The notes under the pieces: generated by a model | The model's input: the letters and a program-made list of their open reading frames with translations, nothing else | The model's database searches: none | What the model was told of the DNA's origin: nothing | Part shown: in pieces, positions 10,962 to 18,924 of the stretch | Layout: each line of letters starts with the position of its first letter | How positions within the stretch are numbered: the first letter of the stretch is position 1 | Program-made: the position numbers and the translations under genes | Assembly (NCBI GenBank): GCA_946480465.1 | Contig: CAMLJY010000075.1 | Coordinates: 1-25,784 of the forward strand | Length of the DNA stretch: 25,784 nt | DNA from: an uncultured Burkholderiales bacterium | GTDB lineage: Bacteria > Pseudomonadota > Gammaproteobacteria > Burkholderiales > Burkholderiaceae | Reading direction: 5' to 3'

Positions 10962-13328
10962 ATGAGCAAGATCAGCCAAATCCTCGAGACCATGGACTAC
11001 GGCCCTTCCCCCGAATCCGCCGACCAGGCCCGGGCCTGGCTGGCGAAGCACGAGCACCGCTTCGAGCTGCACATCGACGGGCGGAGCGTCGCGGGCGAAT
11101 CCCACTTCGACAGCCTGAACCCGGCGACGGGCGAGCCGCTGGCGAAGGTCGCGCAGGCCACCACGGCGCAGGTGCAGCAGGCGGTGGACGCAGCAGCGAA
11201 GGCCCAGCCGGCCTGGGCCGCCCTGGGTGGCCATGGCCGCGCACGACACCTGTATGCCCTGGCGCGCGCGCTGCAGAAGCACGCCCGCCTCTTTGCAGTG
11301 CTGGAAACGCTGGACAACGGCAAGACCATCCGCGAGACCCGCGACGTCGACATCCCGCTGGCCGTGCGGCACTTCTACCACCACGCCGGCTGGGCCCAGC
11401 TGCTCGAGCGCGAATACCCCAAGCACCGGCCGCTGGGCGTGGTCGGCCAGATCGTGCCGTGGAACTTCCCGCTCCTGATGCTGGCGTGGAAGATTGCGCC
11501 CGCGCTGGCCTGCGGCAACACCGTGGTGTTCAAGCCCGCCGAGCAGACCTCGCTCACCGCCTTGCTCTTCGCCGAGGTCTGCGCCGAGGTCGGGCTGCCC
11601 CCCGGCGTCGTCAACATCGTCACCGGCGACGGCGCGGTCGGCCAGGCCATCGTCCAGCATCCCGGCATCGCGAAGATCGCCTTCACCGGCTCCACCGAGG
11701 TCGGCCGCGCGATCCGCAAGGCAACCGCCGGCTCGGGCAAGAAGCTGAGCCTGGAACTGGGCGGCAAGTCGCCCTTCATCGTGTTCGCCGATGCCGACCT
11801 GGACGCCGCGGTGGAAGGCCTGGTCGACAGCATCTGGTTCAACCAGGGCCAGGTGTGCTGCGCCGGCTCCCGCCTGCTGGTTCATGAAGGCACGGCCGAC
11901 AAGCTGGTGGCCAAGCTGAAGGCCCGCATGGCGCACATCCGGCTGGGCGACCCGCTGGACAAGAGCTCGGACATGGGCAGCCTGGTGGACCGCACGCAGC
12001 ATGCACGCGTCAGCGGCTTCGTCGAGCGCGCACGCGCGGCCGGCGCACAGGTGCACCAGGCCTGCGCCACCGCCGTGCCGCCCGGCCAGACGTGCTACTA
12101 CCCCCCCACGCTGGTCACCGGCGTCGACACCGCCTTCGAGATCGTGCAGCAGGAGGTCTTCGGCCCGGTGCTGTCGGTGCAGACCTTCCGCACGCCGAAC
12201 GAGGCGGTGGAGCTCGCCAACAACACCGCCTACGGCCTGGCCGCGTGCGTCTGGAGCGAGTCCATCGGCCTGGCGCTGGAAGTGGCACCGCGGCTGAAGG
12301 CCGGCGTGGTGTGGGTGAACACCGCGAACCAGTTCGACGCGGCCGCGGGCTTTGGCGGTTACCGCGAATCCGGTTTCGGCCGCGAAGGCGGCCGCGAGGG
12401 ACTGCGCGAGTACCTGGCCGCGCCGCCCCTGGCGACCGCGGTGGCCGCCGCCGCGCACCCGACCACCAGCACCGTGGACGAGGACGACGCGATCGACCGC
12501 ACGCCCAAGCTCTACATCGGCGGCAAGCAGGTGCGGCCCGACAGCGGCTACAGCCGCGCGGTGCACCTGGACGGCCAGCTGCTGGGCGTGGTGCCCGAAG
12601 GCAACCGCAAGGACATCCGCAATGCGGTCGAGGCCGCGCGCGCCGCCGTGGCCTGGGAGCGGCAAAGCGCCCACGGCCGCGCCCAGGTGCTCTTCTACCT
12701 GGCGGAGAACCTGCAGGCGCAGTCCCCGCGCTTCGTTCAATGCCTGCAGGCGCTGTCCGGTCCCGAGCAGGCCCGCCGCGAGGTGGACGCCACGATCGAC
12801 CGCCTCTTCAGCTACGCCGCCTGGGCCGACAAGTACGACGGCGCCGTGCACCCGGTGCCGGTGCACGGCGTCGTGCTGGCGATGCATGAAGCCGTCGGCG
12901 TCATTGGCCAGATCGCGCCCGAGCGCGTGCCGCTGCTGGGCCTGTTGTCGCTGATCGCCCCGGCCATCGCGATGGGCAACCGCGTCGTCGCCGTGCCGTC
13001 GGCACAGCTGCCGACGATTGCCGCCGAGCTCTACCAACTGCTCGACACCTCGGATGTCCCGGCCGGCGTCGTCAACCTCGTGACAGGCGACCCCGATGCG
13101 CTGGCCGACGTGCTGGCCGCGCATGCGGACGTCGATGCGCTGTGGTGGCACTGCGGCCCGTCCGAACGGGCGCGACGCATCGAGACGCTGTCGGCCACCA
13201 ACCTGAAGCGCATGTGGACCACGCCCACCCCCGACCGGGACTGGTTCCTGGCCGACGAGGCCGAGGGCCGCGAGTTCCTGGAGCAGGCGACCCAGGTCAA
13301 GAACATCTGGGTGCCCTACGGCGTGTGA
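10962..13328 (+). CDS. Double-domain aldehyde dehydrogenase (ALDH16 type)
   Basis: A 788-residue protein with a complete N-terminal aldehyde dehydrogenase and a second, partial dehydrogenase-like domain. Catalytic residues in the first domain are Cys299 in N-Q-G-Q-V-C-C-A-G-S-R, Glu265 in L-E-L-G-G-K-S-P, Asn168 in V-P-W-N-F-P and Lys191 in V-F-K-P-A-E. The second domain (about 500-788) keeps the fold, with G-V-I-G-Q-I-A-P-E-R-V-P and V-V-N-L-V-T-G-D, but shows neither the active-site cysteine nor the E-L-G-G motif. This matches ALDH16, whose bacterial members are active through the first domain. Operon position after deoC suggests NAD(P)-dependent oxidation of acetaldehyde to acetate. Confidence 0.9.
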   Translation: MSKISQILETMDYGPSPESADQARAWLAKHEHRFELHIDGRSVAGESHFDSLNPATGEPLAKVAQATTAQVQQAVDAAAKAQPAWAALGGHGRARHLYALARALQKHARLFAVLETLDNGKTIRETRDVDIPLAVRHFYHHAGWAQLLEREYPKHRPLGVVGQIVPWNFPLLMLAWKIAPALACGNTVVFKPAEQTSLTALLFAEVCAEVGLPPGVVNIVTGDGAVGQAIVQHPGIAKIAFTGSTEVGRAIRKATAGSGKKLSLELGGKSPFIVFADADLDAAVEGLVDSIWFNQGQVCCAGSRLLVHEGTADKLVAKLKARMAHIRLGDPLDKSSDMGSLVDRTQHARVSGFVERARAAGAQVHQACATAVPPGQTCYYPPTLVTGVDTAFEIVQQEVFGPVLSVQTFRTPNEAVELANNTAYGLAACVWSESIGLALEVAPRLKAGVVWVNTANQFDAAAGFGGYRESGFGREGGREGLREYLAAPPLATAVAAAAHPTTSTVDEDDAIDRTPKLYIGGKQVRPDSGYSRAVHLDGQLLGVVPEGNRKDIRNAVEAARAAVAWERQSAHGRAQVLFYLAENLQAQSPRFVQCLQALSGPEQARREVDATIDRLFSYAAWADKYDGAVHPVPVHGVVLAMHEAVGVIGQIAPERVPLLGLLSLIAPAIAMGNRVVAVPSAQLPTIAAELYQLLDTSDVPAGVVNLVTGDPDALADVLAAHADVDALWWHCGPSERARRIETLSATNLKRMWTTPTPDRDWFLADEAEGREFLEQATQVKNIWVPYGV

Positions 13329-13488
13329 CGGTCCCTGGCCGCGGCCACCCAACCCGGGTGACCGCGCCGAGCGCGAAGAATTGCGCAGGCGCGCGAGGCG
13401 CTGAGCCGGCCGCCCTCCAGTCAGGACTCGCCGCGACGATATCCGTCGTGACGCGAGGCATCACGCACCCTGCGGTGCGACCAACATC

Positions 13489-14709
13489 ATGCGAGCACTC
13501 CTCTCCTGCCTGGGCGCCCTGTGCGCCGCCCTGCCCGCCTGGGCCGGGCTGGATGCGTGGACCAGCCTGCCCAGCCCCAGCGGGACGCCCATCGTCACCG
13601 TGCTGGGCGCGCACCCGACCAACGCGGCGACGCGCTACGCCGCCACGCACAACGGCGTCCACGTCTCCCGCGACAGCGGCCAGAGCTGGCAGCGCAGCAG
13701 CAGCGGCATCGCGCCCTCGCCGGCGGGCTACTACTTCGTCAATGACATGGCGATCACCGCCGGCCCGCTCTACATCGCGCCGACCTTCTTGCAGAAGAGC
13801 ATCGACGGCGGCAACTCCTGGCTGCGCACCGGCTGGGTCACCGAAAACCCCCAGGCCCTGGTGCTGGCGGTCGACCCGAAGAGTCCCGACACCGTGTACG
13901 CCGGCTCCAACCAGGGCGTTTACAAGTCCAGCGACGGCGGGGCGACGTGGAAGTACATGGCCGGCAATTCACCCGTCAAGGCGCTGGCGATCGACCCAGG
14001 CAACCCGCTCGTGCTCTTCCGCGCCGTGGCCTCCGGGATCTACCGCACCACCGACGGCGGACTGAGCTGGAGCCAGGTGAGCACGGAGCTGACCAGCGTC
14101 AAGACCATCGTGGTCGACCCGGGGAACTCGGCCACCGTCTACGCCGGCACCAGCGGGGCGGGCGTCTACAAGAGCAGCGACGGTGGCTCGAGCTGGAAGG
14201 CCATCAACAAGTGCGTGCCCGAGGGCCGCTGCGCGCCGCTGACGCTGAACGGCGAGTGGGTGCGGTCGATCATCGTCGACCCGGGCAACTCGTCGCGCCT
14301 CTACATGGGGTCGGACAACGGCCTGTACAGGTCCACCGATGCCGGCGCCACCTGGACGCAGGCCAACAATGGCCCCCTGGGCGTGACGACGATGATGCTG
14401 GACCCCATGCAGGCCGACACGGTGATCTCGGCCTGGGGCGGCCAGCTCTACACCTACACCTTCCCGGGCGCATCCGATGCGGACCGCATCTTCAGCTGGG
14501 CAGAGGCGACGTACCCGCAGTTCTTCGCGCCGGCGGGCGCACGGACCCAGTCGATCTCGGGTTATCAGGCGCGCTACTACAGCGCCACCAACACCTACCT
14601 CGGCACCCTGAACGGTAGCTTCTACGTCTACGGTGCAGTGTTCGGCGGCCTGCTGTACGTGGGCACGACGGCCGATCTGCTGCCGCTGGCGGTCGCGGCC
14701 GGGTACTGA
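13489..14709 (+). CDS. Secreted Asp-box (BNR) propeller protein with C-terminal domain
   Basis: A 406-residue exported protein. Residues 1-19 are a signal peptide (M-R-A-L-L-S-C-L-G-A-L-C-A-A-L-P-A-W-A). Six Asp-box repeats follow: S-R-D-S-G-Q-S-W, S-I-D-G-G-N-S-W, S-S-D-G-G-A-T-W, T-T-D-G-G-L-S-W, S-S-D-G-G-S-S-W and S-T-D-A-G-A-T-W, interleaved with V-D-P-x-x-P/N strands, giving a sialidase-like beta-propeller. No sialidase catalytic arginine triad is evident, so enzymatic activity is doubtful. The last 70 residues, A-D-R-I-F-S-W-A-E-A-T-Y-P-Q-F-F to L-L-Y-V-G-T, are a separate domain I recall at the ends of many Burkholderiales secreted proteins. No good ribosome site precedes ATG 13489. 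Confidence 0.85.
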   Translation: MRALLSCLGALCAALPAWAGLDAWTSLPSPSGTPIVTVLGAHPTNAATRYAATHNGVHVSRDSGQSWQRSSSGIAPSPAGYYFVNDMAITAGPLYIAPTFLQKSIDGGNSWLRTGWVTENPQALVLAVDPKSPDTVYAGSNQGVYKSSDGGATWKYMAGNSPVKALAIDPGNPLVLFRAVASGIYRTTDGGLSWSQVSTELTSVKTIVVDPGNSATVYAGTSGAGVYKSSDGGSSWKAINKCVPEGRCAPLTLNGEWVRSIIVDPGNSSRLYMGSDNGLYRSTDAGATWTQANNGPLGVTTMMLDPMQADTVISAWGGQLYTYTFPGASDADRIFSWAEATYPQFFAPAGARTQSISGYQARYYSATNTYLGTLNGSFYVYGAVFGGLLYVGTTADLLPLAVAAGY

Positions 14710-14782
14710 TGGCTCAGCGCGGCCGGCGTCGTGGCCTGCCCCCGCCGGGATGGGAGGGGCAGGAGGAGAGACGGCAAGAAGG

Positions 14783-14831
14783 CACAAAAGAAAGAACCCG
14801 GTAGACCGTCTTGCAACGATCTACCGGGTTC
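14783..14831 (-). terminator. Intrinsic terminator of tRNA-Val
   Basis: Perfect 12-bp arms (14794-14805 and 14820-14831, GAACCCGGTAGA/TCTACCGGGTTC), followed on the minus strand by TTTCTTTTGTG. It begins seven bases beyond the tRNA CCA end. Confidence 0.9.
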
Positions 14832-14837
14832 CTGTGT

Positions 14838-14914
14838 TGGTAGGCGCGATTGGACTCGAACCAACGACCCCCACCATGTCAAGGTGGTGCTCTAACCAGC
14901 TGAGCTACGCGCCT
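14838..14914 (-). tRNA. tRNA-Val (GAC)
   Basis: A 77-base gene including an encoded CCA. On the minus strand the acceptor arm AGGCGCG pairs with CGCGCCT. The D-arm is GCTC/GAGC, and the anticodon stem CCACC/GGTGG encloses the loop TTGACAT with anticodon GAC (valine). The T-arm is GTTGG-TTCGAGT-CCAAT with a G-T closing pair. No prophage end adjoins it, so it is not the insertion site of the element at the left. Confidence 0.97.
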
Positions 14915-14926
14915 GCGAAGCCATGC

Positions 14927-14954
14927 ACTATAGCATGAGTATTCGCGTCGCCAA
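14927..14954 (-). promoter_or_regulatory. Predicted promoter of tRNA-Val
   Basis: On the minus strand, TTGGCG and TATAGT are separated by 16 bases. The expected start is about eight bases upstream of the tRNA 5' end. It lies between the relA stop and the tRNA. Confidence 0.6.
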
Positions 14955-14981
14955 TACCCATCAACACAAAAGTTAGCGTGG

Positions 14982-17234
14982 CTAACGTCGACGGGCCCGC
15001 CGCACCCCGGGGATCTGCGCCACCACACGCAGCACCGAGCCCAGCCGGTTGGCATCGCTCACCTCGACGGTGAAGGTCATGAAGGCGGTGCCGCCCGCCA
15101 CGTCCTTCACCGACTGGGTGTGCACGCCGATCACGTTGAGCTTGTCCTTCGTGAACACCTCGGAGATGTCGCGCAGCAGGCCCGGCCGGTCCGCCGCCTC
15201 GACCAGCACGTCCACCGGGTACACGCCCTCGCGGTCCTTGGGCGTGTCGCCCCAGGCGACGGGGATCACGCGGTCAGGCTGCTGCTGCGCCATGTGGCGG
15301 AAGTTGCTGCAGCTGGCGCGGTGGATCGCGACGCCCTTGCCGCGAGTGACATAACCCGCAATCGCATCGGGGGGCGCAGGACGGCAGCAACGTGCCAGCT
15401 GGGTCAGCAGCGATTCGACGCCGACCACCAGCACCCCGCCTTCGGTGCCGCGCGCGCGCTTCAGCGGAATCGCCTCGGCCTGCGGCATGGGCGGCTCGGC
15501 CGGCTTCAGCAGGTTCTCGATGTGGCGCAGCGAGTACTCGTCCTTGCCGACCACCTCGAAGAGCGCGTCCGCGCCCTTGAAGCCGAGCTGCGCGGCCAGG
15601 TCGTCCAGCTTCAGCGCCGTGCGGCCCTCGCGTTGCAGCAGCTTTTCCACCAGTTCGCGGCCACGCGCCACGGTGGCGCTGAGCGCCTGGGCGTTGAACC
15701 AGGCGCGCACCTTGGCGCGGGCGCGGTGGCCCTTCAGGAAGCCCAGCTCGGCATTGAGCCAGTCGAGCGACGGCCCGCCCTCCTTCGCCGCGATGATGTC
15801 CACCGTCTGCCCGTTGGCCAGCGGCGTGTTCAGCGGCACCATCACGCCATCGACCCGTGCGCCGCGGCAGCGGTGGCCCAGGTCGGTGTGCAGGCTGTAG
15901 GCGAAGTCGATCGGCGTGGCGCCGGCCGGCAGCTCGATCACCGCGGCCTGCGGCGTGAACACGTAGATGCGGTCCTCGAAGGACGGCCCGGCAGCCGCCT
16001 CGGACTGGCCCGCCAGGTCGCGCTCCCAGGCCAGCAGCTGGCGCAGCACGGCCTTGCGGGCCTCGGCCACGCGCTCCTCGAAGTCGCCTGCCGCGCTGAC
16101 GCCCGCATAACCCTTGGTGCCGGCTTCCTTGTAGGCCCAATGCGCGGCCACGCCGTGCTCGGCATGTTCGTGCATCGCGGCGGTGCGGATCTGCACCTCC
16201 ACCGGCCGATCGTCATCGCCCAGCACGACGGTGTGCAGCGACTGGTAGCCGTTGGGCTTCGGCTTCGCGATGTAGTCGTCGTACTCACCGGCCACCGCGC
16301 GGTAGCGCTCGTGCACGCGCGAGAGCGCCGCATAACACGCAGGCACATCGGCCACGATGACGCGCAGCGCGCGCACGTCGAACACCTTGTCGATGTCCAG
16401 GCTCTTGCCGCGCATCTTCTTCCAGATGCTGTAGAGGTGCTTGGGCCGGCCCTGCACCTCGGCCTGGATGCCGACCGCGGCCAGTTCCTCGGCCAGTTGC
16501 CGACGCACCGCCTCGATGCCGCGCTCGCGTTCGACGCGCGTCTCCGCCAACTGCCGCGCCACCTGCTTGTAGAGGTCCGGCTGCAGGAAGCGAAAGGCCA
16601 GGTCCTCCAGCTCCCACTTGATCTGCCAGATGCCCAGCCGGTTGGCCAGCGGCGCGAACACCTGCTGCGTCTCCTGCGCCAGCAACGTCGGGCACGGGTT
16701 CTTCGTCGCCGCGTACCAGCGCAGCGTCTGCAGGCGGGACGCCAGCCGAAGCAGCACCACCCGCAGGTCGCGCGAGAAGGCCAGCAGCATCTTGCGCACG
16801 CGCTCGGTCTGCTGCGCACGCTGCTCTTCCTCAACCTGCGCTTCGCGCGCCGCACGCTGGATCTGCACCAGCTTGCGCGTGTGCGAAACCAGGCCGGCAT
16901 AGCTCTCCCCGAAGGCCTTGGCGACCATTTCCTCGGGCCGCTGCAGGTAGTCGCCAGCGTAGACCAGGTAAGCCGCCGCACGCATCGACGGCGCGGCGCC
17001 GATGCCCTGGAGGATGGCCGCGACACCGTCGGCATGCGACAGCGCCTCCTCGCCTGTGTCCAGGCGCTGGCCGGCGAGCAGCGGCTCCGCGAAGGCGCGG
17101 GCCCGAAGCAGCGCAGCGGTGCCATGGTCTTCCACGCCCGGCGCGTTGCCCGGGGCGGAAGCGGCCAGTTCGCTGTCGGACAGGCGCACGATCGCCGCAG
17201 CATCCCGCGGCGCGGCCACGGCACGCGTCTTCAT
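14982..17234 (-). CDS. relA: (p)ppGpp synthetase RelA
   Basis: A 750-residue stringent-response enzyme that transfers pyrophosphate from ATP to GDP/GTP on stalled ribosomes. The HD hydrolase region is degenerate (A-A-Y-L-V-Y-A-G-D-Y-L at 87-97 replaces the L-H-D-x-x-E-D motif), so hydrolysis is not expected. The synthetase domain carries E-Y-D-D (317-320), the ExDD signature of monofunctional RelA, followed by Y-I-A-K-P-K-P-N-G-Y-Q-S-L-H-T. The TGS domain lies at about 421-482, the zinc-finger domain has Cys616, Cys617, His638 and Cys642, and an ACT domain is at about 670-750. Length is close to E. coli RelA (744). It overlaps the upstream hydrolase gene by four bases (ATGA). Confidence 0.95.
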   Translation of the reverse strand: MKTRAVAAPRDAAAIVRLSDSELAASAPGNAPGVEDHGTAALLRARAFAEPLLAGQRLDTGEEALSHADGVAAILQGIGAAPSMRAAAYLVYAGDYLQRPEEMVAKAFGESYAGLVSHTRKLVQIQRAAREAQVEEEQRAQQTERVRKMLLAFSRDLRVVLLRLASRLQTLRWYAATKNPCPTLLAQETQQVFAPLANRLGIWQIKWELEDLAFRFLQPDLYKQVARQLAETRVERERGIEAVRRQLAEELAAVGIQAEVQGRPKHLYSIWKKMRGKSLDIDKVFDVRALRVIVADVPACYAALSRVHERYRAVAGEYDDYIAKPKPNGYQSLHTVVLGDDDRPVEVQIRTAAMHEHAEHGVAAHWAYKEAGTKGYAGVSAAGDFEERVAEARKAVLRQLLAWERDLAGQSEAAAGPSFEDRIYVFTPQAAVIELPAGATPIDFAYSLHTDLGHRCRGARVDGVMVPLNTPLANGQTVDIIAAKEGGPSLDWLNAELGFLKGHRARAKVRAWFNAQALSATVARGRELVEKLLQREGRTALKLDDLAAQLGFKGADALFEVVGKDEYSLRHIENLLKPAEPPMPQAEAIPLKRARGTEGGVLVVGVESLLTQLARCCRPAPPDAIAGYVTRGKGVAIHRASCSNFRHMAQQQPDRVIPVAWGDTPKDREGVYPVDVLVEAADRPGLLRDISEVFTKDKLNVIGVHTQSVKDVAGGTAFMTFTVEVSDANRLGSVLRVVAQIPGVRRARRR

Positions 17235-18097
17235 GACGATCGAAGGAAATCCGACACCGCCGCCACCTGGTCCGGCGCCACCAGCGTCGGCGCATGGCCG
17301 ACACCGGCGAACTCCACCAACCGGGCGCGTGGCCCACGCTGCGTCATCAGCTGCGCGGTGTCGTGCGACAGCAGGTCGGACTCGGCGCCACGCAGCAGCA
17401 GCACCGGCAGCCGCAGGCTGTCATAGGCCTGCCACAGCATGGCCTCGCCGGCCTTCGCGATCTCGGGCGTGATGGCCTTGAACGGCACCGCAATGCCTGG
17501 GTCGTAGTGCGGCCTGAAGCCATCGCCGTCCGGTTTCAGCTGCGGCCGAGTCAACTCGATCCACTGCTCCCGCGTGTGCGGGCCGAAGCTCTGCGAGATG
17601 GCCCACAGCGCGTCCGCGGCCTCTTCGACGCTGGCCCAGCGCACGGGCAGGCCCAGGTAGGTGCCGATGCGCTGCAGCGACGCCGGCTCCACCACCGGTC
17701 CCACGTCATTGAGCACCAGCCGCCGCAACGGCGACTGCGCCAGCGCCGCGAGGCCGAGCCCGATCAATCCCCCCATCGAGGTGCCGACCCAGTCGACCGA
17801 TTCCGCATCCAGCCGCGCGAGCAGCGTCACCATGTCGCCGACGTAGGCCGGAATGCTGTAGCCCATGGGATCGGCGAGCCAGTCGGACTGGCCGCGGCCC
17901 ACCACGTCGACGCAGACGACACGCCAGGTGTCGGACAGCGCGCGGGCCAGCGTGTCGAAGTCCCGACCCTGCCGGGACAGGCCATGCGCACAGACCACGA
18001 CGCGGCGGTTCGCCGGGTCGCCCCACTCCCAGTACGCCATGCGGTGAAGGCCACGGTTGTCCAGGCACTGCACATGCTTCAGGCGGGGTTCAGTCAC
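17231..18097 (-). CDS. Alpha/beta hydrolase
   Basis: A 288-residue alpha/beta-hydrolase-fold enzyme, substrate unknown. The oxyanion region is V-V-V-C-A-H-G-L-S-R-Q-G, the nucleophile serine sits in G-T-S-M-G-G, and the likely acid and histidine are in L-L-R-G-A-E-S-D-L-L and G-V-G-H-A-P-T. The D-V-V-G-R-G-Q-S-D-W segment is typical. The start is GTG 18097 with AAGGAG eight bases upstream. Its stop overlaps relA, so both share a transcript, but a functional link is not evident. It is divergent from bdhA, and a role with PHA oligomers or esters is only a guess. Confidence 0.9.
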   Translation of the reverse strand: MTEPRLKHVQCLDNRGLHRMAYWEWGDPANRRVVVCAHGLSRQGRDFDTLARALSDTWRVVCVDVVGRGQSDWLADPMGYSIPAYVGDMVTLLARLDAESVDWVGTSMGGLIGLGLAALAQSPLRRLVLNDVGPVVEPASLQRIGTYLGLPVRWASVEEAADALWAISQSFGPHTREQWIELTRPQLKPDGDGFRPHYDPGIAVPFKAITPEIAKAGEAMLWQAYDSLRLPVLLLRGAESDLLSHDTAQLMTQRGPRARLVEFAGVGHAPTLVAPDQVAAVSDFLRSS

Positions 18098-18147
18098 GAT
18101 TCAGACTCCTTGAACATAATCATCGTAACAACCGGACGGAGATGCAG

Positions 18148-18918
18148 ATGCTCAATGGAAAGACCGCCCTCGTCACCGGATCGACGAGCGGCATCGGACT
18201 TGGCATGGCCCTCGCGCTGGCACGCCAAGGCGCCAACATCATGCTCAATGGCTTCGGCGATGTCGACGGCGCGAAGGCCGAGGTCGCCGCACTCGGCGGC
18301 CGCGTCACGTACCACGGCGCCGACATGAGCAAGCCCGACGAGATCGCGGCGATGGTGCATGCGTGCGAATCGGAATTCGGCGGAGTGGACATCCTGGTCA
18401 ACAACGCCGGCATCCAGCACGTCGCGCCGGTGGAAGACTTTCCGCCGGAGCGCTGGGACGCGATCATCGCGATCAACCTCACCTCGGCCTTCCACACCAC
18501 GCGCCTCGCGCTGCCCGGCATGAAGCAGCGCAACTGGGGCCGCATCCTCAACATCGCCTCGGTGCATGGCCTGGTGGCCTCGGCGCAGAAATCGGCCTAC
18601 GTCGCGGCGAAGCACGGCATCGTCGGCTTCACGAAGTCGGTGGCGCTGGAGAACGCCACCACAGGCGTCACCGTCAACGCGATCTGCCCGGGCTGGGTGT
18701 TGACGCCGCTGGTGCAGAAGCAGGTCGATGCGCGCGCGGCGCAGGCGGGCCTGTCGGACGAGGAAGCCAAGCGTCAGCTGCTGGCCGAGAAGCAGCCCTC
18801 GCTGCAGTTCACCACGCCCGAGCAGCTGGCCGAACTGGCCGTCTTCCTGTGCTCGCCCGCGGCGGACAACATCCGCGGCGTGGCCTGGAACGTCGACGGC
18901 GGCTGGGTGGCCCAGTGA
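18148..18918 (+). CDS. bdhA: D-3-hydroxybutyrate dehydrogenase
   Basis: A 256-residue short-chain dehydrogenase that oxidises (R)-3-hydroxybutyrate to acetoacetate with NAD+, the step after PHB depolymerisation. The cofactor loop is T-G-S-T-S-G-I-G (10-17), and N-N-A-G at 85-88 is followed by I-Q-H-V-A-P-V-E. The catalytic residues are Ser138, Tyr151 and Lys155. Residues that bind the carboxylate in characterised enzymes are all present: Gln90, His140, Lys148 and Gln190, which separates it from generic SDR proteins. ATG 18148 has GGAG six bases upstream; ATG 18142 directly abuts GGAG and is less likely. With phaR in the window it supports a PHB-storing host. Confidence 0.92.
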   Translation: MLNGKTALVTGSTSGIGLGMALALARQGANIMLNGFGDVDGAKAEVAALGGRVTYHGADMSKPDEIAAMVHACESEFGGVDILVNNAGIQHVAPVEDFPPERWDAIIAINLTSAFHTTRLALPGMKQRNWGRILNIASVHGLVASAQKSAYVAAKHGIVGFTKSVALENATTGVTVNAICPGWVLTPLVQKQVDARAAQAGLSDEEAKRQLLAEKQPSLQFTTPEQLAELAVFLCSPAADNIRGVAWNVDGGWVAQ

Positions 18919-18924
18919 GCGGGC

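Noticed and set aside
9903..13352. A 1149-codon open frame on the minus strand opposite deoC and the ALDH gene
   Set aside because: It mirrors strongly coding plus-strand genes in a high-GC genome, has H/R/A/G/V-rich low-complexity translation, no domain and no ribosome site.
13433..13488. A terminator or promoter between the ALDH gene and the propeller gene
   Set aside because: Short palindromes exist, but there is no T-run and no recognisable -35/-10 pair.
14838..14914. tRNA-Val as the prophage attachment site
   Set aside because: It lies more than 5 kb from the last prophage gene with normal chromosomal genes between, and no partial tRNA copy is seen near 9083-9266.
15120..17426. A 768-codon plus-strand open frame opposite relA
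   Set aside because: The relA frame carries all expected motifs; the opposite frame is histidine/arginine-rich without recognisable domains.
17681..17700. A further copy of the 33-bp repeat in the hydrolase gene
   Set aside because: Only about 20 bases resemble it, with mismatches in the hairpin, and the encoded peptide on that strand is a conserved hydrolase segment.
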